DNA from: Acidobacteriota bacterium
GTDB taxonomy: Bacteria; Acidobacteriota; Blastocatellia; Pyrinomonadales; Pyrinomonadaceae
NCBI GenBank assembly: GCA_003222975.1
Contig: QHXN01000010.1
Location: forward strand, 1-64,000
Direction: 5' to 3'
Length of the DNA: 64,000 nucleotides
Below the pieces are notes generated by a model that ran no database searches, was not told where the DNA came from, and saw only the letters and a program-made list of their open reading frames with translations. Of this stretch, positions 1 to 7,760 are shown in pieces. The translations under genes and the position numbers were made by a program. Positions within the stretch are counted from its first letter, which is position 1; the number at the start of each line of letters is the position of its first letter.

Positions 1-793
<793 letters not shown>

Positions 794-1098
794 CCTCGAA
801 CCTCGGAGGCGGCCAGATTTTCCCCGACCGCCAGGAATTTTATTTGACTGTGTCGGAACGCCGACGAGTGTAGCCGCACGCGCCGCGACACTGCAAGCGA
901 AAGGAGGCAGGAGGCAGGAGCAGGAGGCAGTAGAACAACAGTCTGCGTCGGGCGGTTAAGGTGAAAGCCCGACGCCTGCTGAAGTCAACCCCCTGCCTCC
1001 TGCCCCTGCCGTCTGCCTCCTGCTCCTGCCTCCTGCTTTCTGGAAACCGTCTTTAATTGGTCGTGTGTTTGCGGTATCAAGACAGGCGAGGTGAAGCG
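794..1098. other. Intergenic region carrying the GGAGGCA inverted repeat
   Basis: No convincing gene lies here. The stretch separates sucC (minus) from the plus-strand OsmC gene. It is dominated by an inverted repeat of G-rich heptamers, listed separately. No clear promoter could be assigned. Confidence 0.6.
907..1036. repeat. Heptamer-period inverted repeat, GGAGGCA family
   Basis: The left arm 907-930 and right arm 1013-1036 are perfect 24-bp inverted copies, separated by 82 bp. Each arm is a tandem array of GGAGGCA-like units. Additional copies of the right-arm unit occur at about 989-1010. There is no T-tract after the right arm, so it is not a standard terminator. It is one of a series of similar elements in this window. 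Confidence 0.85.
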
Positions 1099-1164
1099 AT
1101 GACTTTGGCGTTGACGCTGCTCTTTGCGCTCAATCTCTACGCGAGAGCCGGCAGGTTGGGTTAG
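1099..1164 (+). CDS. Possible 21-residue hydrophobic peptide
   Basis: A short frame encodes MTLALTLLFALNLYARAGRLG. It is preceded by GAGGTG six to eleven bases before the ATG and is followed 38 bp later by a strong terminator-like hairpin. The peptide is a single hydrophobic stretch with a basic tail, like a small membrane peptide or leader peptide. No family is recognised. It could equally be part of a small RNA that ends at the terminator, or chance. Confidence 0.3.
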   Translation: MTLALTLLFALNLYARAGRLG

Positions 1165-1201
1165 AGGTTTCAGGTTTTCTGTTGCATCCTTGGGTGAGAG
1201 G

Positions 1202-1241
1202 GCGTGCGGGATGGAAGCGCTTCCGTCCCGCACGCTTTTTT
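1202..1241 (+). terminator. Strong rho-independent terminator
   Basis: A GC-rich hairpin with arms GCGTGCGGGATGGAAG and its near-perfect complement is followed directly by a run of T (1236-1241). It acts on plus-strand transcripts, yet the only upstream plus-strand feature is the 21-residue frame at 1099. It therefore marks the end of a very short transcript. Confidence 0.8.
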
Positions 1242-1379
1242 GTCGCGCCCCGCCTGAAGTTTCGTCCCGCCCCACCCCTTTTCGTCGCGAACTACTCTTG
1301 CGGTTGCGGCGCGGCGGCGACCGCGCTAACCTTCCCGCCGCGCGCTCGACTAGAATCCGCACGGCCACAGGAGGACGCC

Positions 1380-1814
1380 ATGAGCGAAGTCGTCGTGACT
1401 GCCCTTTCAAACCTGCGCAACGAAGTCAGCTACGGCGAGGGGCAGACGCTCATCACGGACGAGCCGACGGACGCCGGCGGTAAGGGCACGGGGCCAGACC
1501 CTTACACGCTCCTGCTGGCGGCGCTCGGCAGTTGCGTCTCGATGACGGTGACGCTCTACGCGCGGCGCAAGGGCTGGCCGCTGGAGCGCGTCACCGTTCG
1601 CCTGCGGCAGCGGCGCGTCCACGCGAAGGACTGCGCCGTTTGCGAGAGCACAGCCGACGGCTACATTCATCACATCGAGCGCTCCGTCCGGCTCGAAGGC
1701 CCGCTGACCGATGAGCAGCGCGCGCGCCTGCAAGAGATCGCACACAAGTGCCCCGTCCACCGCACGCTGACGAGCGAGGTCGTCATCACGGAGCTGTCCG
1801 ACGAGCCGCGCTGA
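1380..1814 (+). CDS. OsmC family protein
   Basis: This 144-residue protein has the OsmC/YhfA layout. An N-terminal beta hairpin is followed by GPDPYTLLLAALGSCVSMTV, which holds the first conserved cysteine. A second cysteine follows in the HKCPVHRTL segment. In OsmC/Ohr proteins these two cysteines reduce organic hydroperoxides. Here additional cysteines occur in KDCAVCEST, so the YhfA-like branch of less certain activity is possible. The start at 1380 is set by AGGAGG at 1369-1374, five bases upstream; longer readings have no such site. It is probably a single-gene cytoplasmic unit. Confidence 0.93.
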   Translation: MSEVVVTALSNLRNEVSYGEGQTLITDEPTDAGGKGTGPDPYTLLLAALGSCVSMTVTLYARRKGWPLERVTVRLRQRRVHAKDCAVCESTADGYIHHIERSVRLEGPLTDEQRARLQEIAHKCPVHRTLTSEVVITELSDEPR

Positions 1815-1896
1815 CTTTCGCGAGCACGCGAAGTGGCTTTCAGCGGACATCCGAGGGCGCTACACCGAAGTAGCGCCGACGCCTGCACGAACGGGC

Positions 1897-1925
1897 TTGA
1901 CTTGCCCGAAGGTTTAGCATAAAAG
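1897..1925 (+). promoter_or_regulatory. Putative sigma-70 promoter of the CAP-domain gene
   Basis: TTGACT at 1897-1902 and TAAAAG at 1920-1925 are separated by 17 bp. They lie about 80 bp upstream of the CAP-domain gene start. The -35 box is good and the -10 box is moderate. Confidence 0.4.
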
Positions 1926-2004
1926 TCCGCTGGCGTCTTCGGTCATTTCGTCAGCCGCGGGGGTGCTACCGTCTTCCGCGTGTTCAAACTAAAAAGGAGT
2001 TTCC

Positions 2005-2757
2005 ATGAGGCGTGTTGCCTACGTATTCCCTCTGCTCGCCGGTGCGGCTCTGTTCTTCTCCCTCCAGTCCTCGCGCGCGTCTCGCGCGCAGCAGAAGCTC
2101 GCGACGGCGAACGCGTCTGCGAAGACGGACGCCTTCGTGCCGCTCGAGCAGGACTTAATCGGCGAGATCAACCTCGCGCGGACGCGGCCCGCCGAGTACG
2201 CGTCCTACCTTGAGCAACTGCGACCCTACTTCGCGGGCAAAGAGTACCGCCGGCCCGGCAAGCCCGCGCTCATGACCGAGGAGGGCACGAGCGCGCTCGA
2301 AGAGGCCATCAAGTTCCTGCGCTCCGTGAAGCCCGCCGCGCCGCTCGGCCTTTCGACGGGGATGTGCGCGGGCGCGCGCGAGCTTGTCAAAGACCAGGGC
2401 GCGACGGGCGCGACCGGGCACAGAGGCTCGGACGGGAGCTTCTGCGAGCAGCGCACGCAGCGCTTCGGGAACTGGACGGGCGACATCGGCGAAGACCTCA
2501 ACTACAGCGACGATGCGGCGCGCGAGCGCGTCATCACGCTCCTCATAGACGACGGCATCGCGAACCGCGGCCACCGCTTGCGCTTATTCGACCCGAACTA
2601 CAAGGTCGTCGGCGTCGCCTGCGGCGACCACAAGCTCGGCGGCATGTGCGTCATCACCTTCGCCGGGGGCTTCAACGAAAAGGTCGGCTCGGCGCAGCCG
2701 CAAGCCGGGAAGAACGCCGGCACTGCTACCGTCCCCGCCGGTGTGCGGCGCTTCTGA
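2005..2757 (+). CDS. Secreted CAP (SCP/PR1-like) domain protein
   Basis: This 250-residue protein has an N-terminal signal peptide (MRRVAYVFPLLAGAALFFSL) with likely cleavage after SRA. A CAP fold follows: an INLARTRPAEYA helix, GHRGSDGSF with the first metal-site histidine, GEDLNYS, and the C-terminal IANRGHRLRLFDPNYKVVG signature carrying the second histidine. Bacterial CAP proteins are extracellular and mostly of unknown activity. AAGGAG lies at the usual distance from the ATG. The gene stands alone between a promoter at 1897 and a palindrome at 2785. Confidence 0.92.
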   Translation: MRRVAYVFPLLAGAALFFSLQSSRASRAQQKLATANASAKTDAFVPLEQDLIGEINLARTRPAEYASYLEQLRPYFAGKEYRRPGKPALMTEEGTSALEEAIKFLRSVKPAAPLGLSTGMCAGARELVKDQGATGATGHRGSDGSFCEQRTQRFGNWTGDIGEDLNYSDDAARERVITLLIDDGIANRGHRLRLFDPNYKVVGVACGDHKLGGMCVITFAGGFNEKVGSAQPQAGKNAGTATVPAGVRRF

Positions 2758-2784
2758 TAATCTCGACGTTTGCTGTGAAAAACT

Positions 2785-2820
2785 GAAATGGCTTACGGCA
2801 CGCGTGCCGTAAGCCATTTC
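2785..2820. terminator. Perfect 36-bp palindrome between convergent genes
   Basis: The left arm GAAATGGCTTACGGCACG is followed immediately by its exact complement, giving an 18-bp perfect stem with almost no loop. It lies 28 bp after the CAP gene and 25 bp from the end of the convergent HNH gene. A bidirectional terminator is the likely role, though the flanking T-tracts are weak. Confidence 0.65.
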
Positions 2821-2844
2821 GATTTGGGTTCGACGCAGCGCGTG

Positions 2845-3228
2845 TCAGCGCGTTCGGCCAGTCCACCCTTTGAACAAGTCCAACTCACACGCCTGCCGCA
2901 TCCCTTCGGTCAAATACAGCCAGGCTTCGTAAGGCATGTTGCGCCTGGCATAGTTGCAGCGGATGCACGCGGGGACGACGTTGTCGCGGCTGTGACCTTT
3001 CGAGTTATCAATCCGGTCTAAGGTCATCCTCAGTTCCCTCTCGCCGCAGTAGCGGCAACCGCCCGCGATGAGCGTCTCGATCTCCTGCTTCGTGAGGTCG
3101 CACGTGCGCCCGCGCAACTTATCTGACCTACGCGCTTCGCGCAAAATGAAGCGCGCAACGTCAACGCCCGCTGCGCGCATTTGCGAGAACATGAGGTCGC
3201 GTCGCTGAGGTCGCGTCGCTTCTGCCAT
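2845..3228 (-). CDS. HNH endonuclease-like protein, 5' end probably disrupted
   Basis: The 127-residue frame contains CRYCGE, then LDRIDNSKGHSRDNVVPACI, then CNYARRNM. This is the zinc-binding HNH core common in phage and mobile endonucleases. An upstream start in another frame at 3260 encodes MPFKDLDKKRAWQKRRDL, the usual N-terminus of such phage-type HNH proteins. A 14-bp tandem duplication at 3193-3220 separates the two frames. Removing one copy joins them cleanly as KKRAWQKRRDLMFSQMRA. The present gene is therefore either restarted at the ATG at 3228 or is a recent pseudogene. The adjacent tRNA gene fits a mobile origin. Confidence 0.75.
   Translation of the reverse strand: MAEATRPQRRDLMFSQMRAAGVDVARFILREARRSDKLRGRTCDLTKQEIETLIAGGCRYCGERELRMTLDRIDNSKGHSRDNVVPACIRCNYARRNMPYEAWLYLTEGMRQACELDLFKGWTGRTR
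3193..3220. repeat. 14-bp tandem duplication inside the HNH gene
   Basis: GAGGTCGCGTCGCT occurs twice in direct succession (3193-3206 and 3207-3220). Fourteen is not a multiple of three, so the duplication shifts the reading frame of the HNH gene. Confidence 0.9.
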
Positions 3229-3281
3229 GCCCGCTTCTTGTCCAGGTCTTTGAACGGCATAAGGCGACGATTAATAAATAA

Positions 3282-3355
3282 TCGGGATGCGCGGATTTGA
3301 ACCGCGGGCCTCTCGCACCCCAAGCGAGCGCGCTACCAGGCTGCGCCACATCCCG
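3282..3355 (-). tRNA. tRNA-Pro (anticodon GGG)
   Basis: A complete cloverleaf can be drawn. The acceptor CGGGATG pairs with CATCCCG. The D-loop reads GCAGCCTGGTAGC. The anticodon arm is CTCGC-TTGGGGT-GCGAG, giving anticodon GGG. The T-arm contains GGTTCAAATCC. The 3' CCA is not encoded. A promoter-like sequence lies just upstream at 3364-3393. Confidence 0.96.
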
Positions 3356-3363
3356 TGACGGTT

Positions 3364-3393
3364 AGTATCTCTGGAACCGGCGGCTTGAGTCAA
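3364..3393 (-). promoter_or_regulatory. Putative promoter of tRNA-Pro
   Basis: On the minus strand TTGACT (3393-3388) and GATACT (3369-3364) are 18 bp apart. The -10 box ends nine bases before the first tRNA base, as expected for a stable RNA gene. Confidence 0.55.
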
Positions 3394-3426
3394 ACGGGGC
3401 GCGGGCCGCGTCGGGGGTGACGGCGC

Positions 3427-3972
3427 TTAGCGTCTTTGCGCGCCGGGCTTGGGCTTGTCGGCGTCGAGGAGGACGAGGATGTCGCGCAGTTGGTCGCGCA
3501 GGCGGCGGAGCGCGGCACGGCGGTCGTCGGTCAGTCGCGGCGGCTGGTCGGGCCGGTAGGCGGGCTGGACGGAGTCCTCTTGAGGGTCGTCGAACGTGTG
3601 CGGCGACTCGTCTTCCGAGGGTTCGGGTGTTGACGGGACGAGTTGCGGCGAAGGGGATGAGCTTACGGCCTGCCCGCTCATCTCCGGCGTCACGACTTTG
3701 AGCTTGCTCGCGCCGCGCAGCTCGTTCGTGAGACGCTTCTTCGCGCCGGCGATTGTGTACTGGTCTTCGTAGAGCAACTCCTTGATGCGGAGCACCATCT
3801 CCACATCGCGCTTGCGGTAGGTGCGCTGCCCGGCGCGGTTCTTCTGCGGCGCGAGCATCGGGAACTCCGACTCCCAGTAGCGGAGCACGTGCGCCTGTAT
3901 GCCCGTGATTTCGCACACCTCGCCGATCTTGAAGAAGAGCTTTTCGGGGATGGAGACGGCTGCTCGGTTCAT
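3427..3972 (-). CDS. MerR family transcriptional regulator
   Basis: In this 181-residue protein residues 12-80 form a winged helix typical of Mer[21 protein letters not shown], then [13 protein letters not shown], then the [16 protein letters not shown] wing. About 40 residues of probable coiled coil follow, then a proline-, serine- and acid-rich linker (about 95-145) and a helical C-terminus. No effector cysteines are evident, so it belongs to the short MerR type widespread in Acidobacteriota and Deltaproteobacteria (often near ihfA or tRNA genes). Regulatory targets cannot be told from the sequence. Confidence 0.9.
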   Translation of the reverse strand: MNRAAVSIPEKLFFKIGEVCEITGIQAHVLRYWESEFPMLAPQKNRAGQRTYRKRDVEMVLRIKELLYEDQYTIAGAKKRLTNELRGASKLKVVTPEMSGQAVSSSPSPQLVPSTPEPSEDESPHTFDDPQEDSVQPAYRPDQPPRLTDDRRAALRRLRDQLRDILVLLDADKPKPGAQRR

Positions 3973-4145
3973 ATCTTCAAGGGAGACCCGCCCGGAGGCT
4001 GAGGTCGAACCGACTTCACACGCGGCTGTTAATTTGGACTGTTGACCGCGAGCCGCTCCACGACGGGCGGCAGGGCGAGCAAGTCTGGGCCAATGTTACC
4101 CACGCCTCAAACCGTTGTCAATGCAATTGTTAAGCGGGAGGGCTG

Positions 4146-5189
4146 TTAGTTTTCCACAGGCTCGAACATGACGAGGCGGTTCGCGGGGTCGAAGGTGAGC
4201 CGGAAAGGTCTGAGCGCGTCGCGACCCAAGAGGACGGGCGCGCCTTTCTCCGCGTGCGTGAGGAAGTCTGTGGGGACGCCGCGCAGGACGAGCGGGCCGA
4301 CGCCGACCGTCGCCGCGCGGACGCGCCTCGAAGAGATTTCGCCGCCCGCGATGTCGTGCGCGCCCGCGCGCTCGCGCCCTCCCGACGAGAGGATGCCGAG
4401 CGCGCGCGCGGCGCTTTCGTCCACGGCGAGGCCGAAGCCGGAGCCTGTGTCGAGGAGCGCGGGTCGGCCCCCTTCGAGCATGACGAACGGGCGGCGACTG
4501 CGTCCGTCGGTGAGCCAGGGCACGACCGCCCCGTCGCGCGGCGCGTCGCCCGCCCGCAGAGGCTGCACGCGCGGGTCGAAGGCCCTCAACTCGCTGTGCG
4601 GGATGTCAATCACGTAGCCGAGCGGCGAGAAGGCTTCGGTCGGGTCGAGTATGCCGTCAACGTCCGAAGGCAAGCCGGGCGCGACGATTGCGAGGCCGCG
4701 CGCGGGAAGTGTGTTGTCGCGCGAGCCGAGCGCGATGCTGCGCGGGAACGCCTTCTGGCCTCCGCCCGCGGTCATACCGCTCAGGCCGCCGACCTCTATG
4801 CCGCGCCCGCCCGCTTCGACTTCGACGCGTGCCTCGCCCGCCACGCGCGGCGAGAGGATGGTCGCGCCCGCGCCCGTGTCAACGGCGAAGGTGAAAGGCC
4901 CCGTGCCGTTGACCCAGGTCTCGACGAGCAGACCGCGCCCGCCGGACTCGCGGAAGCCGACGGGCGACGGCAGCCTTGCACTCTGACCTGCGGCGGCACG
5001 GGGCATAGCGCCTCCGTGTGAATTAATGAAGTTGGATGAATCGAGAAAGAAGGTAAAGGCCGCCGCCGCGCTCTCACCGGCACGGAAATGGGCGGCCCCG
5101 CGACTCGGCGAGGCCGCCCACCCGAACAGGAGCGACACGAAGGTCAGGGCTGAGGCCACGCACGCGGCGGACGCCTTCAGACTCCCCAT
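4146..5189 (-). CDS. Secreted two-motif aspartyl protease-like protein
   Basis: This 347-residue protein starts at the ATG at 5189, which gives a signal peptide (MGSLKASAACVASALTFVSL). Two retropepsin/pepsin-type active-site motifs are seen, FTFAVDTGAGATILS and PALLDTGSGFGLAVD, each with the DTG triad. Both lobes are thus in one chain, as in pepsins, while many bacterial members have one lobe. LLGRDALRPFRLTFD near the C-terminus is the usual flap-distal strand. It probably acts in the periplasm or outside the cell. The glycine-zipper gene lies 13 bp upstream on the same strand, so an operon is likely. Confidence 0.88.
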   Translation of the reverse strand: MGSLKASAACVASALTFVSLLFGWAASPSRGAAHFRAGESAAAAFTFFLDSSNFINSHGGAMPRAAAGQSARLPSPVGFRESGGRGLLVETWVNGTGPFTFAVDTGAGATILSPRVAGEARVEVEAGGRGIEVGGLSGMTAGGGQKAFPRSIALGSRDNTLPARGLAIVAPGLPSDVDGILDPTEAFSPLGYVIDIPHSELRAFDPRVQPLRAGDAPRDGAVVPWLTDGRSRRPFVMLEGGRPALLDTGSGFGLAVDESAARALGILSSGGRERAGAHDIAGGEISSRRVRAATVGVGPLVLRGVPTDFLTHAEKGAPVLLGRDALRPFRLTFDPANRLVMFEPVEN

Positions 5190-5202
5190 TGCCCGAACCC
5201 TC

Positions 5203-5808
5203 TTAGTAGTTGCGGTGACGCTTGCGAATCTTGTACGTGTAGAGCGCCGAGCCGCCCCCGCCCGCGAGAGCGCCGATGGCTGCACCCTTCCCGCCGCCGA
5301 TGAGGCCGCCGATCAGCGCGCCGCCGCCCGTGCCCATTGCCAGCGTCAACTTGTCGCGGTGCTTCTGCCAGAAGGAGCGATGGCTGCGCTGACCGTAGTC
5401 GTAATAGACGCTGCGCGGCGCGCTGCTCGCGTAGCGCGTGCGCGTCCCCGTGCGATAGATCACGCGCTCCGAAGTCGGCGCGTAGTAATCGCGCGCGACG
5501 GTGCGTGTGCCGCTCAACCCGGAGGTGCACGCGGTGTTAACGCCCTGGATGAACCCGTCGCGGAAGGCCGCGCGCTCCTGGTCGGTCATGTTCTGGGTCT
5601 GCGCGGCGACTTCGCTGTTTACGAGCGCGTTCCGGTCGCCCGGTACGGTCTTGTCGGTCGAGATGTTGGTCGTCCTCGCCGGCTGCGTCATCGCCTGCGC
5701 GGTGTCGGGCGCTGCCGTGTTATTGCTTGAGTGCATGACGAACCCGCCGACCGTCCCGCCGAGCAGTGCGGCGACCAGCGCCACCGGTAAGATTTTGTTC
5801 GATGTCAT
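5203..5808 (-). CDS. Glycine-zipper membrane protein
   Basis: This 201-residue protein starts with a hydrophobic segment (ILPVALVAALLGGTVGGFVM). A polar middle follows, with tyrosine-rich TRTVARDYYAP and SVYYDYGQRSH. A glycine zipper (AMGTGGGALIGGLIGGGKGA and on to GGGGSALY) comes before a basic tail KIRKRHRNY. Glycine zippers of this kind form short transmembrane helices in envelope proteins. Function is unknown. It lies just upstream of the aspartyl protease gene on the same strand. Confidence 0.75.
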   Translation of the reverse strand: MTSNKILPVALVAALLGGTVGGFVMHSSNNTAAPDTAQAMTQPARTTNISTDKTVPGDRNALVNSEVAAQTQNMTDQERAAFRDGFIQGVNTACTSGLSGTRTVARDYYAPTSERVIYRTGTRTRYASSAPRSVYYDYGQRSHRSFWQKHRDKLTLAMGTGGGALIGGLIGGGKGAAIGALAGGGGSALYTYKIRKRHRNY

Positions 5809-6142
5809 GGTCAGTGTCTCCTCTGAATTCCGAAATGATCTTTAAAGACGCACCAAAATAGATGGACGCACCCTGCCGTGTGGCAACTGCCGTTCCCCGC
5901 GCGCGGATGTTCAGGCACTTCGCAGTCAATTTAACAAAGATGCGCGGGGCGCGAAAGTTTTTCGGCGCGGCGCAACCATTTTGTCACCGAAATGTAAGAA
6001 TGCGCGCGGGCGTTGACCTCAGACTCTCTGTCCTTTTCATATACGATATGGACTGCGCCTAGACGATTTCCTCAGTCACACTCGACGGCCCGCTCAGTCA
6101 AGCCACACGACCAACGGCTCTCGAATTTGATGAGAGAAACAG
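5809..6142. other. Divergent intergenic region without a gene
   Basis: This AT-richer stretch separates the glycine-zipper gene (minus) from the aminotransferase (plus). It should hold the minus-strand promoter. A short open frame at 5862-6062 has no family features or ribosome-binding site and is not called. Confidence 0.5.
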
Positions 6143-6253
6143 TTAACCACAGAGGCACAGAGGGCGCGGAGGATGCACAGAGAACTTCAAATTTCAGATT
6201 TGATATTTCAAATCTCTGTGACGCCTCGGTGTCCTCTGTGCCTCTGTGGTTAA
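6143..6253. repeat. Inverted repeat with CACAGAGG units
   Basis: The arms at 6143-6163 and 6233-6253 are perfect 21-bp inverted copies (TTAACCACAGAGGCACAGAG plus G). Inside them are further nested pairings: CACAGAG at 6176 with CTCTGTG at 6214, and AGATTTGA at 6197 with TCAAATCT at 6208. The whole 111 bp can thus fold into one long hairpin. The unit period is eight here, not seven. I recall very similar TTAACCACAGAGG sequences in many environmental bacteria, which a database search would test. Confidence 0.85.
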
Positions 6254-6308
6254 TTTGCCTTTCGCGTCAGATGTTTGTTGAAAAAGGAGGCGAACGCGGC
6301 GTGAGGTA

Positions 6309-6339
6309 TTGGACGCCCCGGCGATTGCGGGGCTATAAT
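6309..6339 (+). promoter_or_regulatory. Putative sigma-70 promoter of the aminotransferase
   Basis: TTGGAC at 6309-6314 and a consensus TATAAT at 6334-6339 are separated by 19 bp. A transcript starting near 6346 fits the GTG start at 6382 and excludes upstream starts. Confidence 0.5.
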
Positions 6340-6381
6340 CCGCCCTTGCTCACCGAAACTGTTGGAGGTTCGCCGCGCGCC

Positions 6382-7551
6382 GTGTCCACGTCCGCTTCCG
6401 TCTTCCGCCTCGCGAGGCGGCTCGAAGGTGTCGGCTTCTCCGACATCGTCAAAATCCGCAACAAGGTGATGGAGCTGCGCGCGCGGGGCGCTTCGGTCTA
6501 TCAGTTCGAGGGCGGCGAGCCGTTCCTCAACACGCCCGAACCCATCAAGGAAGCGATGACACGCGCGCTGCGAGAGAACCGCACGCGCTACGCCCCTTCG
6601 TCCGGCGTCCCCGAACTGCGCGCCGCCGTCGCCGCGAAGCTGCGCGAGCGCAACCGCATCAACGCGCGCGAGCAGGACGTGATCGTCCTCAACGGCGGCA
6701 TGCAGGGACTCTTCGGAGCGTTCCAGTCGGTCGTCAACCCAGGCGACGAGGTGCTGGTCTTCTCGCCCTACTGGACGCCGATCAAAGACCTCATCGCCCA
6801 CTGCGAGGGCGTGACCGTGCTTGTGCCGACCGCCGAGGCGCGCGCCTTGGGGTTCGCCAGCACACTCGCCCGCTACGCGACCGAGCAGACGCGCGCCATC
6901 TACTTCAACACGCCGCAGAACCCGAACGGCGTGGTCTTCACGCGCGAGGAGACCGAACTGGTCGCGCGCTTCGCGCGGGAGCGCGACCTCGTCGTCATCG
7001 CCGACGAGGCTTACGAAGACCTCGTCTATGAGGGCGCGCACGTCTCCATCGCCTCGCTCGAAGGCATGCTCGAACGCACGATCACGAGCTTCACGATGTC
7101 GAAGTCCTACGCCATGACGGGCTGGAGGGTCGGCTACGTCGTGGCCGCCGAGCCTTGGATGACGGGCATGCGCAAGTGCCTGCTCTACTCGACGAACGGC
7201 GTCTCGACGCCCTCGCAGTGGGCGGCCCTCGCTGCCTTTAATCTCCCCGCGGAGTTCTACGAGACCACGCGCGCCGCCTACCGCGAGCGTCGCGACCTCC
7301 TCGTCTCCGGCCTCTGCGAACTCGGTCTCGCCTGCGACCCGCCGCACGGCGCGTTCTACGCCTTCCCCGACGTGTCCCACATCAACCCGGACAGCCGCGC
7401 CGCTGCCGACACCTTGCTCGAACGCGCGCAGGTCGCCACAGTCCCCGGCATCGTCTTCGGCGAGCACGGCGAGGGCCGCCTCCGCTTCTCCTTCTCGACC
7501 TCGCCCGAAACGATCCACGCCGGCCTCGACTCCATGCGCCGCAACCTCTAA
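6382..7551 (+). CDS. PLP-dependent aminotransferase, class I/II
   Basis: This 389-residue fold-type I aminotransferase resembles bacterial aspartate/aromatic aminotransferases (subgroup I-gamma). Recognisable parts are the substrate loop YQFEGGEPFLNTPEP, the cofactor-binding NTPQNPNGVVFTREE and ADEAYEDLVYEG, the Schiff-base lysine in TSFTMSKSYAMTGWRVGYV, and the carboxylate-binding arginine in GEGRLRFSFS. A longer frame extends upstream, but the GTG at 6382 follows GGAGG (6364-6368) and lies downstream of the TATAAT promoter, so I prefer it. Substrate cannot be fixed; an aspartate or branched/aromatic amino acid donor is likely. thiL follows after 22 bp. Confidence 0.93.
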   Translation: MSTSASVFRLARRLEGVGFSDIVKIRNKVMELRARGASVYQFEGGEPFLNTPEPIKEAMTRALRENRTRYAPSSGVPELRAAVAAKLRERNRINAREQDVIVLNGGMQGLFGAFQSVVNPGDEVLVFSPYWTPIKDLIAHCEGVTVLVPTAEARALGFASTLARYATEQTRAIYFNTPQNPNGVVFTREETELVARFARERDLVVIADEAYEDLVYEGAHVSIASLEGMLERTITSFTMSKSYAMTGWRVGYVVAAEPWMTGMRKCLLYSTNGVSTPSQWAALAAFNLPAEFYETTRAAYRERRDLLVSGLCELGLACDPPHGAFYAFPDVSHINPDSRAAADTLLERAQVATVPGIVFGEHGEGRLRFSFSTSPETIHAGLDSMRRNL

Positions 7552-7553
7552 CT

Positions 7554-7760
7554 GAAGTGATGAGTGACGAGCGATGAGTGACGAGTTGACGGACGACGGT
7601 GGCGACTCTCGCCCGGCTCGCCGCAAGCCTCCTTCCCGAAACTCATCTGCCTCGTCACGTCGCGGCGAGTTCGACTTCATCGAACGCATCCGCCGCCAGG
7701 AACTCAGACGCCTCGCCGTGCACAAACACTCATCACTCATCACTCATCACTCATCACTTC
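7554..7760. repeat. Heptamer-period inverted repeat, GATGAGT family, overlapping thiL
   Basis: The arms at 7554-7587 and 7727-7760 match as inverted copies at about 30 of 34 positions. They consist of GATGAGT units on the left and ACTCATC units on the right. The left arm contains the thiL start codon and the right arm lies inside the thiL coding region. The same unit recurs at 28905-28967. Confidence 0.85.

Noticed and set aside
3193-3360. Complete integrative element at tRNA-Pro
   Set aside because: Only one HNH fragment is present. No integrase, second attachment site or other mobile genes were found.
5862-6062. 66-codon plus-strand frame in the divergent gap
   Set aside because: It has no ribosome-binding site or recognisable features, and a Cys/Arg-rich composition like random sequence.
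6250-7743. 497-codon open frame on the minus strand
   Set aside because: It is antisense to the aminotransferase gene and is Arg/Glu/Asp-rich, as expected for the shadow of a high-GC gene. It has no family motifs.
7557-7760. TPP riboswitch ahead of thiL
   Set aside because: The structure is explained by the GATGAGT inverted repeat. No conserved CUGAGA or thi-box core is present.
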